A DNA stretch of 64,000 nucleotides from Glycocaulis abyssi (GCF_041429775.1 NZ_CP163421.1:1240001-1304000), one strand, 5' to 3'; positions 44,178-53,724 are shown, counted from the first letter of the stretch. Program-made: numbers and translations. The notes: generated by a model not told the origin, from the sequence alone.

Positions 44178-46844
44178 ATGACGAAATGGGTTTATGCCTT
44201 TGGTGGCGGCGCAGCCGATGCGATGACCGGCGATGCCCGCGCGCTTTTGGGGGGCAAGGGCGCAAACCTTGCCGAGATGGCGCGCCTTGGCCTGCCTGTC
44301 CCTCCGGGCTTTACCCTGACCACCGAAGTGTGCACCGCCTATTACGCCAATGACCGCGCCTATCCGGCCGAGCTGGAAGGCCAGGTGGAAGAAGCCCTCG
44401 CCAGCCTGGAAAAGAAGGTCGGCAAGGCGTTTGGCGATCCCGCCAATCCGCTGCTGGTTTCGGTGCGTTCGGGCGCCCGCGCCTCCATGCCGGGCATGAT
44501 GGATACCGTGCTCAATCTCGGCCTCAATGACGACACGGCAGAGGGCCTCGCCAAACTTTCCGGCGACCGGCGCTTTGCGCTCGACAGCTACCGGCGCTTC
44601 ATCACCATGTATTCGGACGTGGTCTTGGGCGTGCCGCACGCCGAGTTCGAGGAAATCCTGGAGCGCTACAAGGAAGAGCACGACTTCCAGCTCGATACCG
44701 AGATTGATGCGGCTGGCTGGGAAGAGATCATCGCCGACTACAAGGCCGCCGTGCAATCGGCGCTGGGCGAGCCCTTCCCCAGTGATCCGCGCGACCAGCT
44801 CTGGGGCGCTGTTGGAGCGGTGTTCGGTTCGTGGATGAATGACCGGGCCATCACCTACCGGCGCATGTATGACATCCCCGCCAGCTGGGGCACGGCTGTC
44901 AACGTGCAGGCCATGGTATTCGGCAATATGGGCGACAGCTCCGCCACGGGCGTGGCCTTCACCCGCGACCCCTCCACCGGCGAGCGCGGCTATTACGGCG
45001 AATTCCTGATCAATGCTCAGGGCGAAGACGTGGTGGCGGGCATCCGCACGCCACAGTGCCTGACCAAAACCATGCGCGAGAAGATGGGCGACACCCAGCC
45101 CTCCATGGAGGAGGCGCTGCCGCAAGTTTATGGCGAGCTGGCGAAGGTGTTCGACTCGCTGGAGCGCCACTATCGCGACATGCAGGACATCGAATTCACG
45201 GTGGAAATGGGCCGGCTGTGGATGCTGCAGACCCGCAACGGCAAGCGCACCGCGCGCGCGGCGCTGAAAATCGCCTGCGATATGGTCGATGACGGCCTCA
45301 TCACGCAGGAAGAGGCCGTGCTGCGCGTGGACCCGTCCGCGCTCGACCAGCTGCTCCACCCGACCATCGCCGAAGACTATAAGCGCGACGTGATCGCCAA
45401 GGGCCTGCCTGCCTCTCCGGGCGCGGCGTCGGGCCGGGCGGTGTTTGATTCCGATGAAGCCGAGCACCGCGCCAGCCTTGGCGAGAAGGTTATTCTGGTG
45501 CGCGTGGAAACCTCGCCGGAAGACATTCACGGCATGCACGCCGCCCAGGCCATCGTGACGGCGCGCGGCGGCATGACCAGCCACGCGGCGGTTGTCGCGC
45601 GCGGCATGGGCCGGCCTTGCGTGTCCGGTGCGGGCGAAATCCGCATCGATGCAGGCAAGAAGCAGTTCACCGCGCGCGGGCGCACCATCACCGATGGCGA
45701 TATCATCACCGTCGATGGCGCGACGGGCGAAGTGCTGTTTGGCGAAGCCAAGATGATTAAGCCGGAGCTGACCGGTGATTTTGGCAAGCTGATGGGCTGG
45801 GCAGACGCGGCGCGGCGCATGAAGGTGCGCACCAATGCCGAAACGCCCGCCGATGTGCAGACGGCCAAGGAGTTCGGGGCCGAAGGCATTGGCCTGTGCC
45901 GCACCGAGCACATGTTCTTTGACGCCGACCGCATTGCGGCGGTACGCGAGATGATCCTGTCAGAGGATCAGGACGGGCGCATCAATGCGCTGGCCAAGAT
46001 CCTGCCCATGCAGCGCGATGATTTTGCGCAAATCTTCCGCATCATGGAGGAGCGCCCCTGCACGATCCGCCTGCTGGATCCGCCTCTGCACGAATTCCTC
46101 CCCCACAGCGCGGAAGACGTGAAAGCGGTCTCCGAAGCGACCGGCTTGCCCGCCGACGCGCTGATGGAGCGCGCGCGGGCGCTGGCCGAAACCAATCCGA
46201 TGCTCGGCCATCGCGGCTGCCGGCTCGGCATCACCTTCCCTGAAATCTACGAGATGCAGGCGCGCGCCATCTTCGAGGCGCAGGCGCTGGTGGAGAAGGA
46301 AACCGGCTTCAAACCCGTCGCCGAAGTGATGATCCCGCTCGTTGCGACCGCCAGGGAGCTGGAAATCCTCAAAGTACGCGTGGCCGCCGTCGCCCGCGAT
46401 GTGGAGCGCGAATCTGGCGTAGCGCCGGTGTATCTTATCGGCACCATGATCGAACTTCCGCGCGCGGCCCTGCGTGCGGGCGACATAGCGGAATTTGCCG
46501 AATTCTTCTCGTTCGGCACGAATGACTTGACCCAGACCACGTTCGGCCTGTCTCGCGACGATGCCGGCAAGTTTCTGGGCGCTTATCTCGAAGCACAGAT
46601 TTTCGAGCGCGATCCGTTCGTATCCATCGACCAGGACGGGGTTGGCGACCTGATCCGCATTGCCGTGGAGCGCGGACGGGCCGCCCGGCCAGAGCTAAAG
46701 CTCGGAATTTGCGGAGAACATGGCGGTGATCCGGCCTCGATTCGGTTCTGCGAGTCGGTCGGGCTCGATTACGTCTCGTGTTCACCTTATCGTGTACCGA
46801 TTGCCCGTCTGGCGGCGGCGCAGGCGGCTTTGAAGGCCAAGTAA
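44178..46844 (+). CDS. ppdK: Pyruvate, phosphate dikinase
   Basis: The 888-residue enzyme interconverts pyruvate, ATP and phosphate with PEP, AMP and pyrophosphate. It has the N-terminal ATP-grasp domain (GGKGANLAEMARLGLPVPPGFTLTTEVC), the phosphohistidine domain with catalytic His in GGMTSHAAVVARGMG, and the C-terminal TIM-barrel with the Cys in DYVSCSPYRVPIARLA. I chose ATG 44178 (MTKWVYAFGG), which matches the family start; an ATG at 44130 would add 16 residues. Follows glyS by about 70 bp. Confidence 0.96.
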   Translation: MTKWVYAFGGGAADAMTGDARALLGGKGANLAEMARLGLPVPPGFTLTTEVCTAYYANDRAYPAELEGQVEEALASLEKKVGKAFGDPANPLLVSVRSGARASMPGMMDTVLNLGLNDDTAEGLAKLSGDRRFALDSYRRFITMYSDVVLGVPHAEFEEILERYKEEHDFQLDTEIDAAGWEEIIADYKAAVQSALGEPFPSDPRDQLWGAVGAVFGSWMNDRAITYRRMYDIPASWGTAVNVQAMVFGNMGDSSATGVAFTRDPSTGERGYYGEFLINAQGEDVVAGIRTPQCLTKTMREKMGDTQPSMEEALPQVYGELAKVFDSLERHYRDMQDIEFTVEMGRLWMLQTRNGKRTARAALKIACDMVDDGLITQEEAVLRVDPSALDQLLHPTIAEDYKRDVIAKGLPASPGAASGRAVFDSDEAEHRASLGEKVILVRVETSPEDIHGMHAAQAIVTARGGMTSHAAVVARGMGRPCVSGAGEIRIDAGKKQFTARGRTITDGDIITVDGATGEVLFGEAKMIKPELTGDFGKLMGWADAARRMKVRTNAETPADVQTAKEFGAEGIGLCRTEHMFFDADRIAAVREMILSEDQDGRINALAKILPMQRDDFAQIFRIMEERPCTIRLLDPPLHEFLPHSAEDVKAVSEATGLPADALMERARALAETNPMLGHRGCRLGITFPEIYEMQARAIFEAQALVEKETGFKPVAEVMIPLVATARELEILKVRVAAVARDVERESGVAPVYLIGTMIELPRAALRAGDIAEFAEFFSFGTNDLTQTTFGLSRDDAGKFLGAYLEAQIFERDPFVSIDQDGVGDLIRIAVERGRAARPELKLGICGEHGGDPASIRFCESVGLDYVSCSPYRVPIARLAAAQAALKAK

Positions 46845-46850
46845 GACTAG

Positions 46851-46871
46851 CCTGCACTTTGCCTGCACTTT
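46851..46871. repeat. Tandem repeat CCTGCACTTT with 11-bp period
   Basis: CCTGCACTTT at 46851-46860 and again at 46862-46871, one base between them. It lies just after the ppdK stop and before the SleB promoter candidate. It might be a binding site. Confidence 0.5.
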
Positions 46872-46927
46872 CCGATTACTGAAGTTGGGCGGAATTGTGG
46901 CTATAGTTAACGCGCAATGCAGCACTG

Positions 46928-46956
46928 TTGACCTTGCATGCGCACTTGAGTATGCA
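46928..46956 (+). promoter_or_regulatory. Candidate sigma-70-type promoter upstream of sleB-like gene
   Basis: TTGACC at 46928-46933, a 17-bp spacer, then TATGCA at 46951-46956. It would give a 5' leader of about 130 nt before ATG 47096. The region 46845-47095 is otherwise without a supported gene. Confidence 0.4.
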
Positions 46957-47095
46957 TGGCCAGATTTCGTTCACACCTTGCTAACCGAAGCAGGCACCCT
47001 ATGTGTGCCATCTCTGGCGCTCGGTCTGGTGCGCGAATTGCATGGTGACATGCAGATTGCAGCACCCGAACGGCAAGGCGGAAGAAGAGGTATGC

Positions 47096-47848
47096 ATGGC
47101 TATCGCGACGCAATTGCGTTCAGCGTTGTCAGGGTTTGCGCGTCTCTCAGGCGTTGCGGCAACCATCGGTCTGATGTCGGCCCTGCCGCTTGTCAGCGGC
47201 GAGGTTTCGGCGCGCGCCGATAACGCGCTCTGGTCGGCAATCGCCGAACGCTATCTGGACAGCGCGCTGGAAGGCAGCTGGGAAGAGGGCGAGGCCCTGT
47301 TCCAGACCGCTTCCTTCACTATTGACGCTTCAGACGGGCTTATGGTTCCGCAGGTCAATGGCCGGTCGCTGGACGATCTGCAGACATTTGATCTGGGGCA
47401 TCTCTCGCTGGCCCGTGATGCGCGCCGCCAGCAGAACTGCCTGGCGGAGGCCGTCTATTACGAAGCGCGCGGCGAAAATCTCAGCGGCCAGATGGCCGTC
47501 GCCGAAGTGGTGCTGAACCGTGTGCGCCACCGCGCCTATCCGGACAGCATTTGCGGCGTAGTCTATCAAGGCTCCGAGCGCGCTACGGGGTGCCAGTTCA
47601 GCTTTTCGTGTGACGGCTCGACCGAGCGTGCGCCGCGCGGCCGCGCCTGGCGCCAGTCACAGCTGGTCGCCAAGCATGCCATGCTGGGCTTTGCCCCGCA
47701 GGTGACGCGCTCTGCCACGCACTTCCACACGGCCAGCGTCAATCCGCGCTGGTCTTCCAGCCTCGTGCAGACGCGCCGGATCGGTTACCACATCTTCTAT
47801 CGCATGCCGAACCGCGCCGAGCGCGATCTGATCGACCGCGGCGTCTAG
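47096..47848 (+). CDS. SleB/CwlJ-like cell wall hydrolase
   Basis: The 250-residue protein has a signal sequence (LSGVAATIGLMSALPLVSGEVSA, cleavage near residue 40) and a Hydrolase_2 domain in the C-terminal half: RQQNCLAEAVYYEARGENLSGQMAVAEVVLNRV, with the conserved Glu, and YPDSICGVVYQG, then THFHTASVNPRWS. Relatives are spore cortex lytic enzymes; in Gram-negatives they remodel peptidoglycan. I start at ATG 47096 (AAGAGG upstream). The stop overlaps the convergent small gene by 4 bp. Confidence 0.87.
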   Translation: MAIATQLRSALSGFARLSGVAATIGLMSALPLVSGEVSARADNALWSAIAERYLDSALEGSWEEGEALFQTASFTIDASDGLMVPQVNGRSLDDLQTFDLGHLSLARDARRQQNCLAEAVYYEARGENLSGQMAVAEVVLNRVRHRAYPDSICGVVYQGSERATGCQFSFSCDGSTERAPRGRAWRQSQLVAKHAMLGFAPQVTRSATHFHTASVNPRWSSSLVQTRRIGYHIFYRMPNRAERDLIDRGV

Positions 47849-47988
47849 CGCCCGTCTTTTTCAAGCTGTTGCTCAACCGCTTTGCGGGCCGCTTCGGCGG
47901 CCCGTTCGCGTTTCTGGCGGGCATTGCGGCCGAATATCAGCGCGAAGATGATGGCCAGCAGGACAAGGCCGATCGTCAGCTCGATCAT
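47845..47988 (-). CDS. 47-residue small membrane protein, translationally coupled
   Basis: An unannotated frame of 48 codons: an N-terminal hydrophobic helix (residues 3-19, ELTIGLVLLAIIFALIF) followed by a charged, likely helical tail (RNARQKRERAAEAARKAVEQQ). Its ATG overlaps the TGA of the TrmN6-like gene by 4 bp (ATGA), and GGAG motifs lie 7-14 bp upstream inside that gene. The position gives strong evidence of translation. No homology recognised. It may modulate an inner-membrane partner. Confidence 0.7.
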   Translation of the reverse strand: MIELTIGLVLLAIIFALIFGRNARQKRERAAEAARKAVEQQLEKDGR

Positions 47989-48758
47989 GGGCGTCTCCTC
48001 TCCGGCGCGCTTAGGACAAGGCGGGATTCGCCCTTCAATACGGCAGCTGCCTCTGACATGAAACGCTCTCCTTCCCCGCCATGCACGATAAGGCCGGGCA
48101 GTATGCGCAAGGGCGCGCGGCTGGCTTTCACCGCCCGCACGATGATCCGCTTGGCCGGTTCGCCTGCGCGCGGATGCACCGGCAGCACACCAATATCGCC
48201 CGCACGGCCCTGAAACTCCGCCAGAATATCGCCCAGCCGGTCCGCCCTGTGGATCAGCACGATCTGACCCCTTGGGCGCAGTGCCTTCAGGCCCGCACCT
48301 ATCCAGTCTGCCAGCGGGGCATCGCTGATCCAGGCACCGCGCTTTTCCGCCGAAGGCGGACGCAAGGCGCTCTCATCATCAAAGAAGGGCGGGTTGAAGA
48401 ATACCGCATCAAACCGGGCGGTTCCCGCCAGCGCCAGCGCATCGCCGGTTTCCACCTCAATCCGGTCCTCACCGCCATTCAGGACTATGTTCGCGGCGGC
48501 CAGCGCCGCCATGGCCTGATCTTTCTCGAACGCTGTGAAACGCGCATCAGGGTTCAGCCGCGCCGCGCACAGCAGCGCCGCCCCTGCCCCGCAGCCGAAC
48601 TCGCACGCCTGAGCGCCGGGGCGCAGTTCCAGCGCCGCCGCCAGCAGGACAGCGTCCAGCCCGGCGCGATAGCCCTTGACGGGCTGATCCAGCATCACGC
48701 GTCCGTCGTGCAGGGTAGACCGGCTGATTTCAGCCTCGCCCGAGGCGACAGCGCTCAT
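47985..48758 (-). CDS. tRNA1(Val) (adenine-37-N6)-methyltransferase-like protein
   Basis: The 257-residue SAM enzyme has the YfiC/TrmN6 pattern: LHDGRVMLDQPVKGYRAGLDAVLLAAAL at the N-terminus, the SAM motif ACEFGCGAGAALLCAA, and the N6-adenine-type motif VFFNPPFFDD (NPPF). Likely substrate: a tRNA or other RNA adenine. It overlaps the upstream DUF2007 gene and the downstream small membrane gene by 4 bp each (ATGA), a three-gene coupled set. Confidence 0.87.
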   Translation of the reverse strand: MSAVASGEAEISRSTLHDGRVMLDQPVKGYRAGLDAVLLAAALELRPGAQACEFGCGAGAALLCAARLNPDARFTAFEKDQAMAALAAANIVLNGGEDRIEVETGDALALAGTARFDAVFFNPPFFDDESALRPPSAEKRGAWISDAPLADWIGAGLKALRPRGQIVLIHRADRLGDILAEFQGRAGDIGVLPVHPRAGEPAKRIIVRAVKASRAPLRILPGLIVHGGEGERFMSEAAAVLKGESRLVLSAPERRRP

Positions 48759-48976
48759 GCCCTGTCCGTTTTGCCCAGCGCATCGGCCAGAAGGCGGCGC
48801 GCCTTGTCCGCCTGTTCGTCAGGCACCAGCACACGCCGCTTCACCCAGGGCAGCGCGCCGCCAAACATACCGGCTGTCTCCGCGTCCAGCACCACCGCCC
48901 TGATGCCCGCATCCTTGAGCACAGCTTCAATGAAAGACAGCTTTACCGGATCGTTGGTGGTCTCTATCTCGATCAC
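48755..48976 (-). CDS. DUF2007 small protein
   Basis: The 73-residue protein fits DUF2007 (putative signal-transducing) proteins: ETTNDPVKLSFIEAVLKDAGIRAVVLDAETAGMFGGALPWVKRRVLVPDEQADKARRLL. It starts at GTG 48976, with AGGAGA 7 bp upstream. Cytosolic. It leads a coupled trio with the methyltransferase and the 47-residue protein. Function unknown. Confidence 0.85.
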   Translation of the reverse strand: MIEIETTNDPVKLSFIEAVLKDAGIRAVVLDAETAGMFGGALPWVKRRVLVPDEQADKARRLLADALGKTDRA

Positions 48977-49091
48977 GCACTATCTCCTGATGAAACGGGT
49001 TCATTGGCCGCAGTGTCCTGCGCTTGCTGACACGTTAGCGCATTTCTATTGTGGCGGCTCGAACCCGCGCTTAGCAAGAGTACCGCCCATC

Positions 49092-50108
49092 GTGAACGGA
49101 CTGCCCCTGACAGACACGCCGCAGGCGATAGCCGATCCTGTGTCCACGCTGATGGCGCTGGCCGGGGACGACATGCCGCGCGTGGAGGCCCTGCTGAGCG
49201 AACGCATGGCAAGCCCGGTGGAGCTGATCCCGGAACTGGCCGCCTGGCTGGTCAAGGCTGGCGGCAAGCGTATCCGCCCTCTCATCACCATCGCCAGCGC
49301 GCGTATGCTGGGCTATGAGGGCGAAGGCCATCTGGCCCTCGCTGGCGCAGTGGAGCTGATCCACACCGCCACCCTGCTGCACGACGATGTGGTCGACGAG
49401 AGCGAGCTGCGGCGCGGCAAGGCATCGGCCAACCATATCTGGGGCAACCCGCAAAGCGTGCTTGTCGGTGACTTCCTGTTTGCGCAGGCCTTCATGCTGA
49501 TGGTGGATTCCGGCTCGCTGGATGCGCTGCATGTTCTCTCGCGCGCCGCCGCCATCATTGCCGAAGGCGAGGTGCGCCAGCTGGCCATGGTGGGTGATGT
49601 AGCGGTTTCCCGGCAAAGCTATATGGAAGTGATTGACGCCAAGACGGCGGCCCTGTTTGCCGCCGCCGCGCAGGTGTCGCCCATTCTGGCCGGACGCCCC
49701 AAGGCCGAGGAGGATGCGCTCCATACCTATGGGCGGGAGCTGGGCCTTGCCTTCCAGCTTGTAGACGATGCGCTGGATTATGGAGGGCTTGCTGCCCTTC
49801 TGGGCAAGAATACGGGCGATGATTTCCGTGAAGGCAAGATCACCCTGCCTGTCACGCTGGCGCTGGAAGCCGCGAGCGCCGACGAACAGGCATTCTGGGC
49901 CCGCACGCTAGGTGCCAAGAACCAGACAGACGGCGATCTGGACGAGGCCATTGCCATCCTCAAACGCCATGGCGTGCTGGACGAGACGCTGGCGCAGGCC
50001 CGCGCCCGCGCGGCCAATGCCCAGTCCGCCTTGGGTGTTTTCCCGCGCAATGAATGGACAGACGCCCTCTCGGCGCTGGCCGAATTCGTCGTCGACCGCG
50101 CCTATTAG
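49092..50108 (+). CDS. ispB: Polyprenyl (octaprenyl-type) diphosphate synthase
   Basis: The 338-residue enzyme elongates isoprenyl chains, probably the ubiquinone side chain. It carries the two aspartate-rich motifs, HDDVVDESELRRG (first DDxxD) and FQLVDDALDY (second), plus GGKRIRPLITI near residue 55. The start GTG 49092 follows AAGAG; an in-frame ATG far upstream lacks homology. It converges with the WecA-like gene, sharing 4 bp at the stops. Confidence 0.94.
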   Translation: MNGLPLTDTPQAIADPVSTLMALAGDDMPRVEALLSERMASPVELIPELAAWLVKAGGKRIRPLITIASARMLGYEGEGHLALAGAVELIHTATLLHDDVVDESELRRGKASANHIWGNPQSVLVGDFLFAQAFMLMVDSGSLDALHVLSRAAAIIAEGEVRQLAMVGDVAVSRQSYMEVIDAKTAALFAAAAQVSPILAGRPKAEEDALHTYGRELGLAFQLVDDALDYGGLAALLGKNTGDDFREGKITLPVTLALEAASADEQAFWARTLGAKNQTDGDLDEAIAILKRHGVLDETLAQARARAANAQSALGVFPRNEWTDALSALAEFVVDRAY

Positions 50109-51130
50109 GACGCAGCCGATGAGGCGTCGGCATAACGCCCGGCGAGCACATAGAGCGCGCTCAAAACACACGTCATCACGGCGAATGCTGCGAACGCCGC
50201 GCCTTGCGGACCCTGCAGTGCCAGAAGGCCTGCCAGCACGCACAACGCACTGGCGCCTGCATAGACCAGCGCAATCCTCCCATGGCTCCAGCCGGCTGCG
50301 ATGAGGCGTTGGTAGAGGTGCTCGCGATGCGCCTCCATATCCAGCCGTCTGCCGGCGGCCCGGCGCGCCATCGTCAGCAGCACATCAGCCAGAAACGGCA
50401 GGATGAAAAGCGGAGCCAGCCACAGTGCGCCGGAAAAGCCCGATCCGGCCATTGCCAGCGCCCCGCCTGCATAGAGTGCGCCTGCGGTCAGTGACCCGCC
50501 ATCGCCGGCAAACACCTTCGCGGGTGGCCGGTTAAGTATCAGGAAGCCTGCCAGACCGCCTGCCAGCGCGGCACCGGCAAAGCTGGTGTCCAGATGGCCG
50601 GTGGCCAGCCCGGCCAGCACCAGCCCTGCCCCGCCGGGCACGAGACCGGCAACCAGCATGCCGTCCGACCCGTCCATGAAATTGACGGCGTTGACCGTAA
50701 CGAAAATGAACAGGCCCGCACCCGCCAGCGCCACCCAGGCCGGCAGGGCGAGATACACAGTCTCAGTGACAGCGAGATAGCCCGGCACACCGATGAACCA
50801 CGCTGCGCTGAGGGCGATGACCGCCATAAGGGCGAACTTTGTGCGCGAGGACAGGCCAAAAATATCGTCCGCCGTGCCCAGCGCGCCCATTAGTGCCGTC
50901 AGTGCAAGAATGGCGAGCGCGCTCCCGCCCGGCACCGGCGCGAAGGCAAGCCACAGGAAGGCCGCGCCTGCCGCCGCCAGTGTGCCGATCCCGCCGCCGC
51001 GCGGCGTGGGCGTCTCATGCAAGGATCTGTGACCTGGCATGTCCAGCACACCGGCCCTCCAGACAAGCGCCGCGACACCGAAACTGATCAACACCGCGAT
51101 CAGCGTACAAATGGCGAGCATCATTCCCAT
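50105..51130 (-). CDS. WecA/TagO-like glycosyl-1-phosphate transferase (GT4)
   Basis: The 341-residue polytopic membrane protein matches the MraY/WecA/TagO family: GTADDIFGLSSRTKFALMAV with the Asp-Asp motif, NAVNFMDGSDGMLVAG, and KVFAGDGGSLTAG, and HREHLYQRLIAAGWSHGRI near the C-terminus. About 10 helices. It transfers a sugar phosphate to undecaprenyl phosphate to begin a polysaccharide. It overlaps ispE by one base (TGATG). Confidence 0.9.
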   Translation of the reverse strand: MGMMLAICTLIAVLISFGVAALVWRAGVLDMPGHRSLHETPTPRGGGIGTLAAAGAAFLWLAFAPVPGGSALAILALTALMGALGTADDIFGLSSRTKFALMAVIALSAAWFIGVPGYLAVTETVYLALPAWVALAGAGLFIFVTVNAVNFMDGSDGMLVAGLVPGGAGLVLAGLATGHLDTSFAGAALAGGLAGFLILNRPPAKVFAGDGGSLTAGALYAGGALAMAGSGFSGALWLAPLFILPFLADVLLTMARRAAGRRLDMEAHREHLYQRLIAAGWSHGRIALVYAGASALCVLAGLLALQGPQGAAFAAFAVMTCVLSALYVLAGRYADASSAAS

Positions 51131-52026
51131 CAGGCCGCTCCGGCCAGCCGCACAGGGCGGACAATCCAGTCCGGGTGACTTTCCGACAATGCCCGCGCCA
51201 CATGCGAGGCCATTGCAGCCTCATCGACCAGCGCAAAACAGCTTGCGCCTGAGCCGGTCATGCGCGCCAGACGCACTGCGTCGAACGCGTTCAATTCGGC
51301 CAGCACATCGCCGATCACCGGATTCAATATGACAGCAGGCTGTTCCAGATCATTGCGTCCCGCTGCCGCGAGCGCCAGCGCCGCAGCCGGGTCTCCCGCC
51401 ACGGGCACGCGTGACAGCACGCCAAATCCTGTGCGGTCTTCGCACCGGTCGAGCGCCCGGAATACGTCCGGCGTTGATACCGGCACGCCCGGATTGACGA
51501 TAACCGCGTTCAGCTCCGGCCAGGCGGGCAGAACCCTGATCTCCTCGCCAATACCTTCCATCAGCAAGGGACGCGACCAGACACAGGCCGGCACGTCAGC
51601 GCCAACCACGCTGCCAATCTCAGCCAGCGCGCGGGTCGAAAAGCCCAGCTCCCACAGATCATTGAGCACCTTGAGTGCCGCTGCCGCATCAGCCGAACCG
51701 CCCCCCATGCCCGATGCGACCGGCAAGTGCTTGTCCAGCGTCAGACGTGCGCCCAGCTGCGGCTGGTCTGCGGCAGCACGCAATGCCCAGGCGGCCTTCA
51801 GCACCAGATTATGGGTGTCCTCCGCGAGCGCCGGCGCAAACGGTCCATCCAGCTGCAGGCTGAGATCACTGGCCGGGCTGGCATGCAGCGTGTCGCCCCA
51901 ATCGGCAAACACGACAAGGCTCTGCAAGGGGTGATAGCCATCAGGCCGCGGTACAGCCACGCGCAAGGTGAGATTGATTTTCGCAGGCGCAAAGACTGTC
52001 AGCCTGCCCGGGCCGGACTCGCTCAT
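51130..52026 (-). CDS. ispE: 4-diphosphocytidyl-2-C-methyl-D-erythritol kinase
   Basis: The 298-residue GHMP kinase acts in the MEP isoprenoid pathway. Motifs: FAPAKINLTLRV at the N-terminus, PVASGMGGGSADAAAALK (ATP loop), and TGSGASCFALVDEA near the C-terminus. It is in the middle of an overlapping chain from the TPR gene (ATGA overlap of 4 bp) to the WecA-like gene. Confidence 0.96.
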   Translation of the reverse strand: MSESGPGRLTVFAPAKINLTLRVAVPRPDGYHPLQSLVVFADWGDTLHASPASDLSLQLDGPFAPALAEDTHNLVLKAAWALRAAADQPQLGARLTLDKHLPVASGMGGGSADAAAALKVLNDLWELGFSTRALAEIGSVVGADVPACVWSRPLLMEGIGEEIRVLPAWPELNAVIVNPGVPVSTPDVFRALDRCEDRTGFGVLSRVPVAGDPAAALALAAAGRNDLEQPAVILNPVIGDVLAELNAFDAVRLARMTGSGASCFALVDEAAMASHVARALSESHPDWIVRPVRLAGAA

Positions 52027-53684
52027 TCAACGTCCTCGGGCGCGCCGTCCAGGCCTTGCGCAAGGCGCAGCTCCAGAAGGGCCTCCTCGCGCGGGTCAGC
52101 CGTCAGGTCGAGTGCACGCTGCCACTGAAAGCCAGCCTCCAGCGTCCGCCCAGACCGCGCATAGGCGTCGCCCAGATGCCAGTGGATGGTGGCGTTGGCC
52201 GGGGAAAGCTCCACAGCGCGCTCCAGCCATTGCACCGCCTCGTCATACCGGCCGAGCTTGAAATGCCCCCAGCCGAGACTGTCGAGAATGGCCCCGTTCT
52301 CCGGCGCCAGTTCGGCGGCCCGCTCCACCAGGGCGAAACCTTCATTGACGCGCTCTCCCAGCACGATCCAGTTATAGCCCAGATGATTGAGGACCCGCGC
52401 CTCGTCAGGTTCCAGCGCGAGTGCCTGCAGGAAGCCTGCCTCCGCCCCCGCCCAGTCACCGGCAATCTGCAGGCACACGCCACGATAGAAAATGTGGCGC
52501 CAGTCCATCTCCCGGCCCTCGGCGGCCCGCTCTTCGAGCACCGCGTCGTAGAGCGCCACCGCGTCATCGCAATGTCCCGTCAGCCGGTAGATATCGGCCA
52601 GTAGCAGGCGCGGCTGTTCGGCCATCTGGCCGGAGGCCAGCGCACGCGCACGCGCCAGCGCATCAGTCTGGTCACCACGCCGGAACAGGGTCCACGCCGC
52701 ATCGACACGCGCCTGCTCCAAGAAGGGCGGGCTGTCCACCGAATCGAAGGCGGCGACCGCGTCATCCTCCAGCCCCAGCCGATCGAGAATCGTCGCCAGA
52801 AGCATGGTGTTACGGTCAAATTCCGGGTCGATGCTCTGCACAATACGAAGGTAGAGCGCAGCATATTCCGCCGGCGCAGAAGCATTCAGCATGGCCGCAG
52901 GCGCAAACATGGAGCGCGCCGCGCCTTGCGCCGGCGTGAACCGCGCCGGGGGGCGCCCTCCGGCATCCAGACGCGCCAGAGCCTGTGCCACCTCGGGGTC
53001 ACGTTCGCCAACGCTGCGGCTCAGATGCGTCTGGTACAGACGCCGCGCGTCATCGCGCCGCCCCTGACGTTCGAAAAATCCGCCGCGGACGATGGTGGTG
53101 TAACCCTCCATGTCGAGGCCCGAATATGCTGCGCGATAGGCTTCGTCAGCCGCCTCCATGCGCCCGGCCGCCTCCAGGATCATCCCCCTGTGAAGCATGA
53201 TGTGCCCGGTCAGCCCGGCCGAGGCCGTAACGGGCCGGTCAGCAGCCTCTGATGCCCGCCCGGCCCGGACAAGCCGCCAGTCATCCAGCATGGAGGACAC
53301 CATCGCGCCGAAAGGCCCGAACGGATCATCGAGCTCCACCGACGGGCCGCGTATGCGCCCGGCAAGCTCACCGCCCTTCAGATATATATGGGCCAGCTGC
53401 AGCCCGTCCGGGTGATCCCCGGCAGCACGTGCAGGGCCGTCCGCCCGTTCGAACTGGCCGGCCAGCAGCGCCGAGTAGAAGGCGCGCTCCGACAGCAGTG
53501 GCGAGCCGGGCTCATGGCTCAACGCCTCGGCATAAAAGCGCGAAGATTCAGCCGTTTCGCGCGATGAACCGGCATAGCGCGCAGCGAGAAAAGCGCCGTA
53601 TGCGCTGGTCTCCTCATCCTGCACCAGGCTTTGCGGCAGCGCACACGACACCGCCAGCACGGGCAGGCACAAGGCCACGCGCAT
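52023..53684 (-). CDS. Tetratricopeptide repeat protein, secreted or lipid-linked
   Basis: The 553-residue protein has an N-terminal signal-like stretch (RVALCLPVLAVSCALPQ), perhaps a lipoprotein with an atypical lipobox ending at Cys13, and at least eight TPR-like helical pairs, clearest near the C-terminus (NEGFALVERAAELAPENGAILDSLGWGHFKLGRYDEAVQWLERAVELSPANATIHWHLGDAY). TPR proteins of this kind scaffold envelope assembly. I use ATG 53684; the frame upstream overlaps etf-QO by 26 bp. Overlaps ispE by ATGA. Confidence 0.85.
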   Translation of the reverse strand: MRVALCLPVLAVSCALPQSLVQDEETSAYGAFLAARYAGSSRETAESSRFYAEALSHEPGSPLLSERAFYSALLAGQFERADGPARAAGDHPDGLQLAHIYLKGGELAGRIRGPSVELDDPFGPFGAMVSSMLDDWRLVRAGRASEAADRPVTASAGLTGHIMLHRGMILEAAGRMEAADEAYRAAYSGLDMEGYTTIVRGGFFERQGRRDDARRLYQTHLSRSVGERDPEVAQALARLDAGGRPPARFTPAQGAARSMFAPAAMLNASAPAEYAALYLRIVQSIDPEFDRNTMLLATILDRLGLEDDAVAAFDSVDSPPFLEQARVDAAWTLFRRGDQTDALARARALASGQMAEQPRLLLADIYRLTGHCDDAVALYDAVLEERAAEGREMDWRHIFYRGVCLQIAGDWAGAEAGFLQALALEPDEARVLNHLGYNWIVLGERVNEGFALVERAAELAPENGAILDSLGWGHFKLGRYDEAVQWLERAVELSPANATIHWHLGDAYARSGRTLEAGFQWQRALDLTADPREEALLELRLAQGLDGAPEDVE

Positions 53685-53724
53685 CAGACCGGCCAGCGAG
53701 GAACGCCTGCGCGGCGCGTCCGGG

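Noticed and set aside
44154-45911. 585-codon antisense frame in ppdK
   Set aside because: It is a shadow of high-GC codon bias, His/Arg/Ala-rich with no motif, opposite a conserved enzyme.
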